A stretch of DNA of 13,029 nucleotides. Source: JAXHUK01 sp034189725 (lineage in GTDB: Bacteria; Chloroflexota; Dehalococcoidia; SZUA-161). The stretch lies in NCBI GenBank assembly GCA_034189725.1, contig JAXHUK010000114.1:1-13029 (forward strand). Direction: 5' to 3'. Positions 6,239 through 13,029 of the stretch are shown here, one piece after another. The notes below the pieces were generated by a model. That model made no database searches. It was not told the DNA's origin and worked only from the letters and a program-made list of their open reading frames with translations. The first letter of the stretch is position 1. Every line of letters begins with the position of its first letter. Made by a program: the position numbers and the translations under genes.

Positions 6239-8002
6239 TTAGAACAGACCACTCACCTTTCCTGTATTCACATCCACATCGACTCTGCGGAATGCCGGAT
6301 TCGATCCGGTACCTGGCATGAGACTAATAGTACCAGCCATCGGGCATAGGAACTTGGAACCAGAGTAAATCAGGACATCGCGGATGGGCAAGGTCCAGCC
6401 TTTGGGAACACCTTTCAACGCCGGCTCATGGGTCAAGCTCAGATGGGTCTTGACCATCATTGTAGCATAGTCATTGTATTTAGGATCGTCCTCAAGCATC
6501 TTTGCCTTGGCTGCAGCATCAGGGCTCCAGGATACACCATCTGCTCCGTAAACCTCTTTGGCTATGAGATCCACCCGGTCGCGTAATTTCGTGTCCAGAT
6601 CATAGAGGAACTTGAAATTAGGTTCTTCCTTACAGGCATCGATGACCGCATCAGCGAGTTCGAGTGCTCCATCACCACCATCAGCCCAGTGCGTAGACTT
6701 GGCACAACGAGCGCCTGCAGCTTCGGCTGCCTTGCGCACTATAGCAATCTCAGCTTCCGTATCTGTGTGGAAGCAGTTGATGCAAACTACCGGGTTCATA
6801 CCGGACTTACGGATAGTGTTGATGTGATGCACCATGTTCGTACAACCCTTTTCCACCAGCTCCAGATTCTCCTTGGTGTACTCATCGGGAAGCTTGATGC
6901 CGGGAACTACCTTGGGGCCTCCACCATGCATCTTGAGAGCACGGATCGTCGTGGTTAACACTGACACGTGGGGCTTCAAGCCGCTGTAACGGCATTTGAC
7001 GTTCCAGAACTTCTCGAAACCAATGTCCGCTGCAAAACCGCTCTCTGTGACATGGTAGTCGAACATCTTCAATCCGATGCGGTCAGCTATAATAGATGAC
7101 TGACCCACAGCGATATTAGCAAAAGGCCCGGCATGAACCATGCAAGGCTGATATTCAGCAGTACACATGAGAGTCGGGTTAATAGTATTGCGCATCCAGG
7201 CGGTCATAGCGCCGCCGACTTCCAGGTCACCGGTGGTCACAGGGTTACCATTTTTGTCAAAGGCAACAGTGATTTCATCGAGACGTTTTCTCAGATCTGC
7301 CAGGTCCTTGACGATGGACAGAATGGCCATGCACTCCGAGCCGACGGCGATGCCGAATTTGGACTGCATAGTGTAGCCATCCATGCGACCACCGAGGCCG
7401 ATCACGATATTCCTCAAGCTCTGGGCGCAGAAATCCATGATCCAGCCCATCTCCACCTTGGTGGGATCGACGTCAAGACGGCGCATTCCGGTGAGCCGCT
7501 GCAATTGCTCATCATTATAGTTACGCTCATGCTGCATCCTCGACGTAAGCGCCACCATCGCCAAATTGTGGGCATTCATGATGTCGTTAATGTCACCGGT
7601 GAGACCCAGTGAGAACTCTGTCATCGGGATAAGCAGGGAGTTTCCGCCTCCGGCTGCCGTTCCCTTTACATTCATAGTAGGACCACCCGAGGGCTGTCTG
7701 AGTGCCCCACCTACATTCACTCCTCGTTTACCCAGGCCTTCCATCAGGCCACACGAGGTAGTGCTCTTTCCTTCGCCCAACGGCGTCGGCGTGATTGCGG
7801 TAACCTCGATGTATTTGCCATCGGGTTTATCCTTCAACCGATTCATGATCTTAAGAAAGTCGAGTTTGGCCAGCTTCCCCATGGGAAGCATCTCATCCTT
7901 TTGCAGGCCAAGCTTCTCTCTCCACTCATCGGGCATTGGCATGCTTTCTTCAGCTGCTTCTGAAATCTGCCAATCCTGCATTTTTGTTGCATCGTATGCC
8001 AT
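6239..8002 (-). CDS. fhs: Formate-tetrahydrofolate ligase
   Basis: This encodes a 587-residue monofunctional formyl-THF synthetase. The enzyme joins formate to tetrahydrofolate at the cost of ATP, giving 10-formyl-THF in the cytoplasm; in acetogen-like anaerobes this is the first folate step of the Wood-Ljungdahl methyl branch. The P-loop TPTPLGEGKST at 71-81 is diagnostic. Other family text includes RQPSGGPTMNVKGTAAGGG, FSLGLTGDINDI, a HADGGDGA-like THWADGGDG, and a C-terminal LMPGTGSNPAF. Compact homologues are about 555-560 residues, so this protein carries roughly 30 extra, with an N-terminal extension of about 15. The ATG at 8000-8002 follows AGGAGG. folD lies 61 bases upstream on the same strand with no terminator between, so the two form a C1 operon. 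Homologues also occur in syntrophs and sulfate reducers, so the gene alone does not fix the lineage. Confidence 0.97.
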   Translation of the reverse strand: MAYDATKMQDWQISEAAEESMPMPDEWREKLGLQKDEMLPMGKLAKLDFLKIMNRLKDKPDGKYIEVTAITPTPLGEGKSTTSCGLMEGLGKRGVNVGGALRQPSGGPTMNVKGTAAGGGNSLLIPMTEFSLGLTGDINDIMNAHNLAMVALTSRMQHERNYNDEQLQRLTGMRRLDVDPTKVEMGWIMDFCAQSLRNIVIGLGGRMDGYTMQSKFGIAVGSECMAILSIVKDLADLRKRLDEITVAFDKNGNPVTTGDLEVGGAMTAWMRNTINPTLMCTAEYQPCMVHAGPFANIAVGQSSIIADRIGLKMFDYHVTESGFAADIGFEKFWNVKCRYSGLKPHVSVLTTTIRALKMHGGGPKVVPGIKLPDEYTKENLELVEKGCTNMVHHINTIRKSGMNPVVCINCFHTDTEAEIAIVRKAAEAAGARCAKSTHWADGGDGALELADAVIDACKEEPNFKFLYDLDTKLRDRVDLIAKEVYGADGVSWSPDAAAKAKMLEDDPKYNDYATMMVKTHLSLTHEPALKGVPKGWTLPIRDVLIYSGSKFLCPMAGTISLMPGTGSNPAFRRVDVDVNTGKVSGLF

Positions 8003-8063
8003 AGAAAACCTCCTTTATTAATTTCTAGATTTGTATTCCTGTATTGGGAAATCCAATATCATT

Positions 8064-8972
8064 CTATTTTTTGGAACGAGCGGCACGTCGCTCGGCAGCT
8101 ACTACTGTATTCTCCATCAGCATAGTTATTGTCATCGGTCCCACACCACCGGGAACCGGGGTTATGGCACTTGCCTTCTCTTTTACAGTTTCAAATTCTA
8201 CATCGCCCCTGAGATCAGCAACCATTTTGCTGGGGTCCTTCTTGCTGGGCTTCATCCCTACCCTGTTTACCCCTACATCGATTACCACTGCGCCTTCCTT
8301 AACCATGTCCGCTTTGATGACCTCTGGGGAACCCATGGCAGCAACCAGAATGTCTGCCTGTCTGGTGATTTCGGCCATGTTCTTTGTCCCAGTATGAACA
8401 ACGCTGATCGTAGCGTTGGCGCGTTTATTCTTTTGCACCAGTATCGCCATAAGTGGCTTGCCCACGATATTGCTGCGCCCACAGATTACCACATGCTTTC
8501 CTTCCGGGGGATTGCCACTGCGTACCATCAACTCCACAGCACCATGAGGAGTACATGGCATGAAATAGGGATCGCCGATAAGCATTTTGCCGACATTGAT
8601 AGGATGGAATCCATCGACATCCTTGGCCGGATCGATAAGATTGAGCACTTTGTCTGAATCGATATGCTTGGGCACCGGCAGTTGTACCAGGATACCATCG
8701 ACATGCTCCGCCTTGTTCATCTCCTCCACCTTGGCCAATAGCTCAGCCTCGGAGGCAGTCTCGGGCAACACGTACGTTTCAGACCAAACCCCTATCTCCT
8801 CAGCCGCCTGTTCTTTGCCTGTGACGTAGGAAACAGAAGCGGGATCATCTCCCACGCGGATAATTACCAAACCTGGCGTTACGCCCTGATCCTTCAGCTT
8901 CTTTACCCGCTCCTTCAACTCAGCCCGCATCTCCTTCGCCACCTCGGTCCCCGAGATTATCTTTGCCGTCAT
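8064..8972 (-). CDS. folD: Bifunctional methylene-THF dehydrogenase / methenyl-THF cyclohydrolase FolD
   Basis: This encodes a 302-residue FolD. It interconverts 10-formyl-, 5,10-methenyl- and 5,10-methylene-THF with NAD(P), directly downstream of the Fhs reaction. Catalytic Y49 and K53 sit in SYVTGK, followed by Q97-L98-P99 and the DVDGFHP segment at 118-124. The nucleotide-binding domain shows GRSNIVGKP at 165-173, VVHTGT, IDVGVNR, and the C-terminal TPVPGGVGPMT at 271-281. Length is slightly above the usual 280-295 because of a few residues around KPSKKDPSK and a lysine-rich tail. The ATG at 8970-8972 follows AAGGAGG six bases upstream. The stop is TAG, and fhs starts 61 bases later. The upstream region has two possible promoters, a 16-base palindrome and a structured leader with a U-tract, described separately, so regulation of this operon looks more elaborate than that of its neighbours. 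Confidence 0.98.
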   Translation of the reverse strand: MTAKIISGTEVAKEMRAELKERVKKLKDQGVTPGLVIIRVGDDPASVSYVTGKEQAAEEIGVWSETYVLPETASEAELLAKVEEMNKAEHVDGILVQLPVPKHIDSDKVLNLIDPAKDVDGFHPINVGKMLIGDPYFMPCTPHGAVELMVRSGNPPEGKHVVICGRSNIVGKPLMAILVQKNKRANATISVVHTGTKNMAEITRQADILVAAMGSPEVIKADMVKEGAVVIDVGVNRVGMKPSKKDPSKMVADLRGDVEFETVKEKASAITPVPGGVGPMTITMLMENTVVAAERRAARSKK

Positions 8973-9007
8973 TTCTGGCCTCCTTATAATTAAGTTTTCG
9001 AATCCTT

Positions 9008-9036
9008 CTTATACCTTTATTAATAAAGGGTTAAAA
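9008..9036 (-). promoter_or_regulatory. Proximal folD promoter with 16-base palindromic putative operator
   Basis: On the minus strand TATAAG (9008-9013) is a good -10, with only a weak T-rich -35 about 17 bases upstream (9031-9036). The spacer is almost filled by CCTTTATTAATAAAGG at 9014-9029, a perfect 16-base palindrome. A dyad in this position is typical of a repressor or MerR-like regulator site, though AT-rich dyads also occur by chance. The half CCTTTATTAAT recurs at 8012-8022, at the fhs ribosome binding site. Confidence 0.4.
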
Positions 9037-9226
9037 AAAACACCTCGCGACCCTGTCACACAGCCCTGAATCGAGGCTGTTATCATAGGGACTACTTTGG
9101 CTAGCTCTAGCGAGGTCGACACGCTTGACTGAAGAGGGGAAAAACCGAGCAATGATGGGGTTAGTAAGCTCTAAGGTATGAGTATAATCTATGAGAGCTA
9201 CCTGCAATTGATCCTCCGAGGCATGC
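9033..9226 (-). ncRNA. Structured leader or small RNA upstream of folD ending in an eight-U tract
   Basis: The promoter at 9233-9261 would start a transcript near 9226. It folds readily. AUGCCUCG (9217-9224) pairs with CGAGGUGU just before the U-tract (9040-9047). A hairpin GUAGCUCU/AGAGCUUAC follows, with one bulge, then a long 3' hairpin built on ACAGCC/GGCUGU and extended by CCCU/AGGG. UUUUUUUU at 9040-9033 comes next. Two other CCUCG segments (minus-strand complement of 9110-9116 and of 9072-9077) can also pair with the same CGAGG strand, so alternative termination structures are possible. The RNA is either a separate small RNA of about 190 nt or a folD-fhs attenuator or riboswitch leader. 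By eye it matches no THF, ZTP, SAM, glycine, cobalamin or T-box consensus that I know. Confidence 0.42.
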
Positions 9227-9232
9227 AGCGCC

Positions 9233-9261
9233 ATTATAACATATGCAAAAAAGGGGTGCAA
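9233..9261 (-). promoter_or_regulatory. Strong sigma-70-type promoter reading toward folD
   Basis: On the minus strand TTGCAC (9256-9261) and a perfect TATAAT (9233-9238) are separated by the ideal 17 bases. It is the best -10/-35 pair seen in the window. Transcription would start about 254 bases before the folD ATG, which leaves room for the structured leader. Confidence 0.68.
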
Positions 9262-9478
9262 TCGGTCTTTTGAACGAGTTGCAGAAACTCCCATTTGTGA
9301 ACCTATTCTATTGCACTAAACTCTTGTTAGTGAGACTCGTTGCCCTTCGACTTACGCCCTTAGCACGCAATACAACCCCGTATAAACTAGCACTAGATTG
9401 CAAAGGGCGATCACCGTACTTGTCTAAGGAGAGATAACGTGCGCTATTTACTCCGTTTAAAACTTTTGAAAAAGTGTA
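9262..9478. other. Gene-free stretch with inverted repeats
   Basis: No convincing protein gene is present; the short open frames have no ribosome binding site and no recognisable motif. Inverted repeats include CACTAA/TTAGTG at 9314-9332 with a seven-base spacer, and a larger hairpin in which GCCCTT (9356-9361) and GCAAT (9367-9371) pair with ATTGC (9397-9401) and AAGGGC (9403-9408). A second GCCCTT at 9342-9347 could compete for AAGGGC. The stretch could be the remnant of a small repeat element or part of an untranslated RNA. Confidence 0.4.
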
Positions 9479-9508
9479 TTGACAAACGGAAGGCATAAGG
9501 CGTAGCAT
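9479..9508 (+). promoter_or_regulatory. Possible promoter of a plus-strand small RNA
   Basis: A perfect -35 TTGACA at 9479-9484 is followed after 18 bases by TAGCAT at 9503-9508, which matches the -10 consensus at four of six positions. No coding region follows within its reach, and a terminator-like hairpin lies about 180 bases on. Confidence 0.35.
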
Positions 9509-9513
9509 TGTCT

Positions 9514-9708
9514 TGCCACAGTATATTGTTGAACCGTTGACTGCATAAGGCTATCCCAGCTATTTTGCCGACTGTGATATCAGGTGATCAGTTGTGTTCC
9601 ATCTAAAGGTAACAACAGATCTTGCACATCACCCTAGCAGGCTGTTAGCGGAACTACATGCGAGAGTATCCCAAATACCTGCCGCTATTTCAGCTGGCGT
9701 CTTTTTTT
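9514..9708 (+). ncRNA. Candidate structured RNA upstream of hsp20
   Basis: Between the TTGACA element and a seven-T run the plus strand holds nested complementarity: GGTGAT (9583-9588) with ATCACC (9628-9633), and inside it GTTGT (9591-9595) with ACAAC (9612-9616). Near the end TAGCGG (9646-9651) can pair with CCGCTA (9682-9687), which would compete with the final hairpin. The hsp20 promoter lies after the T-run, so such an RNA would be separate from the hsp20 message. No match to a known family was recognised. Confidence 0.27.
9683..9708 (+). terminator. Putative intrinsic terminator before hsp20
   Basis: CGCTA (9683-9687) pairs with TGGCG (9695-9699), including one G-U, around a seven-base loop, followed by TC and seven T (9702-9708). 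The stem is short but the T-tract is clean. It would shield hsp20 from upstream plus-strand transcription. Confidence 0.45.
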
Positions 9709-9734
9709 GTATTTCCTGACAGACGATTTTTACA

Positions 9735-9762
9735 TTGTTTTGTTCAATTTACCATCTATAAA
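9735..9762 (+). promoter_or_regulatory. Putative hsp20 promoter
   Basis: TTGTTT (9735-9740) and TATAAA (9757-9762) are separated by 16 bases. Transcription would begin about 30 bases before the hsp20 start. No CIRCE inverted repeat (TTAGCACTC-N9-GAGTGCTAA) is visible, so heat control, if any, would use another system. Confidence 0.6.
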
Positions 9763-9799
9763 AGTCTGGGGAGCGGGAGCCAATTAAAGGAGGCTAGCT

Positions 9800-10282
9800 A
9801 TGGGAATAGAGAGACGGAGTCCTGAGAGGGGGCTAAGACTCTGGCACCCATCTCGGGAACTGGAGGCACTGGAACAGCGTTTCGAGGATCTCTTTGGGCG
9901 GCCATTTCCACCCGCGATATGGTGGCGCACTCCCCTGGAAGGAAGGAACTGGGCCCCTCCCATAGAGATGTTTGAGAAGGATGATAAGTTCGTAGTGAAA
10001 GCTGAACTCCCCGGGATGAGGGAAGAAGACATAGACGTCTCAGTTGTCGGCGAAACCTTGACTATCAAAGGAGAGAAAAAGACCGAGTCTGAGATTAAGG
10101 AAGAAGACTACCAATGCTGCGAATGTTCTTATGGTAGCTTTTTCCGATCGATCACTCTGCCGTCCACAGTAGATGCCGACAAGATTGAGGCACGCTATGA
10201 GGCTGGAGTCCTGGAAATCAGCATCCCAAAAGCTCCCGAGGTTAAGCCAAAGAAAATCTCGATAGCAACACAGAAAAAATAG
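9800..10282 (+). CDS. Hsp20-family small heat-shock protein (alpha-crystallin domain)
   Basis: This encodes a 160-residue small heat-shock protein, an ATP-independent cytoplasmic holdase that binds unfolding clients in large oligomers. The N-terminal arm (1-50) is rich in Arg and aromatics. The alpha-crystallin domain spans about 52-145, with PPIEMFEKDDKFVVKAELPG, then DIDVSVVGETLTIKGEK, then the diagnostic A-x-x-x-x-GVLEISIPK at 131-144. The C-terminal I-x-I anchor is I153-S-I155. The ATG at 9800 follows a perfect AAAGGAGG six bases upstream. One segment is odd: the usual Arg-rich YxRRERxYGSF reads YQCCECSYGSF here, with cysteines at 106, 107 and 109. The gene is transcribed away from folD and appears to be a single-gene unit. 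The stop is TAG. Confidence 0.97.
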   Translation: MGIERRSPERGLRLWHPSRELEALEQRFEDLFGRPFPPAIWWRTPLEGRNWAPPIEMFEKDDKFVVKAELPGMREEDIDVSVVGETLTIKGEKKTESEIKEEDYQCCECSYGSFFRSITLPSTVDADKIEARYEAGVLEISIPKAPEVKPKKISIATQKK

Positions 10283-10568
10283 TATGCTGGCAAGCAGGCT
10301 AATAGAATCAATGCTACCCGCTCCCCAATCTTTTCATGAAACAAGACAGAACTCTGCGAACTTACGTTGCTATTGGGAGCATATTTCCTCTGATCGCTCA
10401 CCCAAAAGGTTCGAAGAACGAACAGAAATTCACCCCTAGCATTCAAACAAAGAGTTTTGGGAAAGTTTTTTCTCTTTGGAAATAGTCAGTGCAGCCACCG
10501 GCGATGCACACACGCACACAGTAAGACAGCCCTGCTACGCACAGATAGAACCAGAGATAAGGAGAAAC
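10283..10568 (+). promoter_or_regulatory. Leader region of the PEP synthase gene
   Basis: This 286-base gap holds no protein gene. An inverted pair, GCTCCCCAAT (10320-10329) and ATTGGGAGC (10372-10380), could close a 42-base loop with one bulged C. A T-rich stretch TTTTGGGAAAG followed by TTTTTTCTCTTT lies at about 10455-10477. I see no clear -35/-10 pair. The PEP synthase frame stays open back to a TTG at 10476, but that start has no ribosome binding site. Confidence 0.35.
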
Positions 10569-12983
10569 ATGAAACATAATGCTACTAAGTATATCCGTTG
10601 GTTTGAAGAGATCAAGATTGAGGATATCCACGTGGTAGGTGGAAAGAACGCCTCTCTAGGAGAAATGTACCGTGAACTTACAAACAAAGGTGTCAAGATA
10701 CCGAACGGGTTCGCGATAACCGCCGAGGCATACCGGTATATATTGCGGTCGGCAGGCATACTTGGCCAGCTCAAGGATACTATGGCAGATCTGGATAAAT
10801 CTGACGTTGCTAATCTGGCGAAACGAGGAAGAAAAGCCCGTCATTTGATCTTGAGTAGTGGCATTCCCGATGATCTCTGGGGCGAAATAACGACCGCTTA
10901 CGACAGGCTCTGCGAGGAGTATGGCCCTGATACAGATGTCGCTGTACGGAGCTCAGCTACAGCAGAAGACCTCCCCACAGCATCCTTCGCGGGTCAACAG
11001 GAGACCTATTTGAACATCCGAGGACATCATGCGTTGAAGGAAGCCTGTGCCAAGTGCTTCGCGTCACTCTTCACTGATCGTGCTATATCCTATCGTATAG
11101 ACAATAACTTCGACCACTTCCGGGTGGCCCTCTCCATAGGCGTTATGAAGATGGTACGTTCTGACCTGGCTACGAGCGGTGTGATGTTTACCCTTGATAC
11201 AGAGACCGGTTTTCGCGACGTAGTTTTCATCACGGGTTCCTACGGGCTAGGCGAAAACATTGTCCAGGGAGCTGTTAACCCGGATGAATACTATGTCTTC
11301 AAACCTACGTTCAGAAAAGGTTACCGAGCTATTATTAGAAAAAATCTTGGGAACAAGAGCATTAAAATGATCTATGGCCTCGGTGACTCAAAGATGCTGA
11401 CGCGGAATGTAGAAGTGCCAGAGGCTGACCGCAGACGGTTTTGCATAACAGACGATGAGGTCCTCACATTAGCAGGTTACGCCATCATGATAGAAGAATA
11501 CTATTCAAAGAAGGCAGGCGAAACTCGACCAATGGATATCGAATGGGCGAAGGATGGTGTCACCGGAGACTTGTTCATAGTTCAGGCAAGGCCTGAGACA
11601 GTACAATCACAAAAAGCCCGGGATGTGTTAGAAACATGCCACCTGGACGAGAAGGGCCGCATACTGGCGATAGGGAAAAGCGTCGGCGAGAAGATTGCAA
11701 CTGGCAAAGCACGTGTAATCCCTGATGTAGCTCATCTTTCCTCATTTAATCCCGGCGAGATACTTGTGTCCGATACTACCACGCCTGATTGGGAGCCGGT
11801 GATGAAAACCGCCGCCGCTATCGTCACCAATAGAGGCGGAAGAACCTGTCACGCTGCCATTGTCAGCCGCGAGCTTGGCATTCCCGCAGTCGTTGGCACA
11901 CAAGATGCCACGGAAAAAATTCATACCGGCCAGGAGGTAACTGTAAGTTGCGCTGAAGGCGATCAAGGCATCGTATATGAGGGAATATGCCCATTTCATG
12001 TTGACCAGATTAGCATCGAGGCTCTACAACGGCCTAGAACGCAGATTATGATGAACCTGGGGAATCCCGATGAAGCCTTCTCTCTCTCAATGATCCCTAA
12101 TGATGGTGTTGGGTTAGCCCGCATGGAGTTTATCATCAACAGTTACATAAGAATTCATCCCATGGCCCTTGTTCATCCTGAAAAGGTAACAGATCCGGCA
12201 GTACAATCGAAGATAAACGAGCTTACATTTGGGTATGCAAGCAAAGAGGATTACTTTGTAGAAAAACTAGCCCATGGTGTAGGGACTATCGCGGCAGCCT
12301 TTTATCCGAAACCTGTTATTGTACGTCTGAGTGACTTCAAGACCAACGAATATGCAAGTCTCATAGGAGGGCACTATTTTGAACCGCAAGAAGAAAACCC
12401 CATGATCGGTTTTCGTGGAGCCTCTCGCTATCATCATGAAAGATACAGCGAAGCTTTTTCGCTCGAATGTCGGGCAATGAAGAGCATTCGGGACGAAATG
12501 GGTTTAACCAACCTTATCATCATGGTTCCGTTCTGCCGGCGGGTGAAAGAAGGGGAAGAGGTCCTGTCCGAGATGGCAAAAAACGGGCTAAAGCGGGGAG
12601 AAAATGGGCTTGAGGTATATGTCATGTGCGAAATCCCAAACAATGTCATTATGATTGATGAGTTCAGCAAACTATTCGACGGCTTTTCAATCGGTTCTAA
12701 CGACCTGACCCAACTCATCCTGGGCGTCGACCGTGATTCGGCGTTGGTAGCGCATGACTTCGACGAACGAGACCCTGGGGTGATGAAGATGATTGCTATG
12801 GCAATTCAGGGAGCCAAGAGAAATCAACGGCACAGCGGGATCTGTGGTCAAGCACCGAGTGATTATCCGGAGTTCGCAGAGTTCCTGGTGAAAGAAGGCA
12901 TAGAGTCAATCTCACTCAACCCTGACTCGGTAATGAAAATCACCCTGAAAACTATAGAGCTTGAGAACAGATGCTATAGATGA
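10569..12983 (+). CDS. ppsA: Phosphoenolpyruvate synthase (pyruvate, water dikinase)
   Basis: This encodes an 804-residue enzyme that converts pyruvate, ATP and water to PEP, AMP and phosphate, the entry to gluconeogenesis in anaerobes; E. coli PpsA is 792. The N-terminal ATP-binding domain begins with VGGKNASLGEM near 23-33 and has RSSATAEDLP at 127-136. The swivelling phosphohistidine domain carries GGRTCHAAIVSRELG with catalytic His428. The C-terminal PEP/pyruvate TIM barrel includes MIGFRGASRY, SIGSNDLTQL and SGICGQAPSD with catalytic Cys759. Pyruvate phosphate dikinase is excluded by the shorter length and the synthase-type motif set. The ATG at 10569 is chosen because AAGGAG lies four bases upstream and family homology begins there. 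The 46 bases after the TGA contain nothing recognisable before the window ends. Confidence 0.97.
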   Translation: MKHNATKYIRWFEEIKIEDIHVVGGKNASLGEMYRELTNKGVKIPNGFAITAEAYRYILRSAGILGQLKDTMADLDKSDVANLAKRGRKARHLILSSGIPDDLWGEITTAYDRLCEEYGPDTDVAVRSSATAEDLPTASFAGQQETYLNIRGHHALKEACAKCFASLFTDRAISYRIDNNFDHFRVALSIGVMKMVRSDLATSGVMFTLDTETGFRDVVFITGSYGLGENIVQGAVNPDEYYVFKPTFRKGYRAIIRKNLGNKSIKMIYGLGDSKMLTRNVEVPEADRRRFCITDDEVLTLAGYAIMIEEYYSKKAGETRPMDIEWAKDGVTGDLFIVQARPETVQSQKARDVLETCHLDEKGRILAIGKSVGEKIATGKARVIPDVAHLSSFNPGEILVSDTTTPDWEPVMKTAAAIVTNRGGRTCHAAIVSRELGIPAVVGTQDATEKIHTGQEVTVSCAEGDQGIVYEGICPFHVDQISIEALQRPRTQIMMNLGNPDEAFSLSMIPNDGVGLARMEFIINSYIRIHPMALVHPEKVTDPAVQSKINELTFGYASKEDYFVEKLAHGVGTIAAAFYPKPVIVRLSDFKTNEYASLIGGHYFEPQEENPMIGFRGASRYHHERYSEAFSLECRAMKSIRDEMGLTNLIIMVPFCRRVKEGEEVLSEMAKNGLKRGENGLEVYVMCEIPNNVIMIDEFSKLFDGFSIGSNDLTQLILGVDRDSALVAHDFDERDPGVMKMIAMAIQGAKRNQRHSGICGQAPSDYPEFAEFLVKEGIESISLNPDSVMKITLKTIELENRCYR

Positions 12984-13029
12984 GGCATCACCAAATAAAA
13001 CTTATCGAGACTACTATATGGAAGAGCAG

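Noticed and set aside
8031..8657. A 208-codon plus-strand open frame
   Set aside because: It is antisense to folD, which carries all of its family motifs; the translated text shows no domain.
8990..9006. TTCGAATCC resembling a tRNA T-loop
   Set aside because: No acceptor stem, D-arm or anticodon arm can be drawn around it; a similar GGTTCGATA on the minus strand near 6180 also fails.
8973..9226. A known THF, ZTP (pfl), SAM, glycine or T-box riboswitch before folD
   Set aside because: None of the consensus cores I know (for example the ZTP CCGCCUGGGC or the T-box AGGGUGGNACCGCG) is present, so the leader was left unassigned.
9031..9294. An 87-codon minus-strand open frame before folD
   Set aside because: Its start lies upstream of the strong TTGCAC/TATAAT promoter, there is no ribosome binding site, and its 3' end reads through the structured leader and poly-U tract. 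A noncoding leader explains the region better.
9314..9332. CACTAA-N7-TTAGTG as a CIRCE heat-shock operator
   Set aside because: The arms are six bases and do not match TTAGCACTC-N9-GAGTGCTAA, and the site is over 400 bases before the hsp20 promoter.
9243..9508. Short open frames on both strands (64-66 codons) in the folD-hsp20 gap
   Set aside because: No ribosome binding site, no domain, and overlap with each other and with hairpins; they look like chance frames.
10476..10568. A 31-residue N-terminal extension of PEP synthase from a TTG start
   Set aside because: The TTG lacks a ribosome binding site, whereas the ATG at 10569 has AAGGAG upstream and coincides with the start of family homology.

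Overview
The window looks like a chromosomal stretch of an anaerobic bacterium, most likely a Dehalococcoidia-type Chloroflexota. This is an inference from gene content: a ClpC-RadA pair, a folate C1 pair (FolD plus a long monofunctional formate-THF ligase), a rubrerythrin without a rubredoxin domain, PEP synthase, and an isolated 5S rRNA gene. No taxonomic search was possible, so the placement is tentative. No insertion sequence, phage gene or CRISPR array is visible.

Layout. (1) Positions 3-437 (+) hold the 3' end of a secreted, C-terminally anchored beta-sandwich protein. (2) Positions 530-8972 are a long minus-strand block, read in transcription order as folD, fhs, 5S rRNA, clpC, radA, an L-2-amino-thiazoline-4-carboxylate (ATC) hydrolase-like gene, then rubrerythrin. 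It is split by a strong hairpin terminator after 5S and another after clpC, so it is several transcription units: folD-fhs, 5S, clpC, radA, and the hydrolase-rubrerythrin pair. (3) Positions 8973-9799 are a long gap with no credible protein gene but dense promoter, hairpin and U-tract signals on both strands. (4) Positions 9800-12983 (+) hold an Hsp20 small heat-shock protein and a phosphoenolpyruvate synthase.

How the genes fit together. FolD and Fhs form a C1-tetrahydrofolate module feeding purine, formyl-Met and methyl-branch metabolism. PEP synthase supplies gluconeogenic PEP from pyruvate. ClpC, Hsp20, RadA and rubrerythrin are protein-quality, DNA-repair and oxidative-stress functions.

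Most notable observations: (a) the ATC hydrolase-like gene is intact in frame from 1607 to 921 except for one TAG at 1374-1376; (b) upstream of folD a strong promoter (9233-9261) starts a structured transcript in which three separate CCUCG segments can each pair with one CGAGG strand just before an eight-U tract, which looks like an attenuator, a riboswitch or a discrete small RNA; (c) a second candidate structured RNA on the plus strand ends in a U-tract just before the hsp20 promoter; (d) the 5S rRNA has its own promoter and terminator with no 16S or 23S in the window; (e) Hsp20 carries a CCEC cysteine cluster at a position usually rich in arginine.
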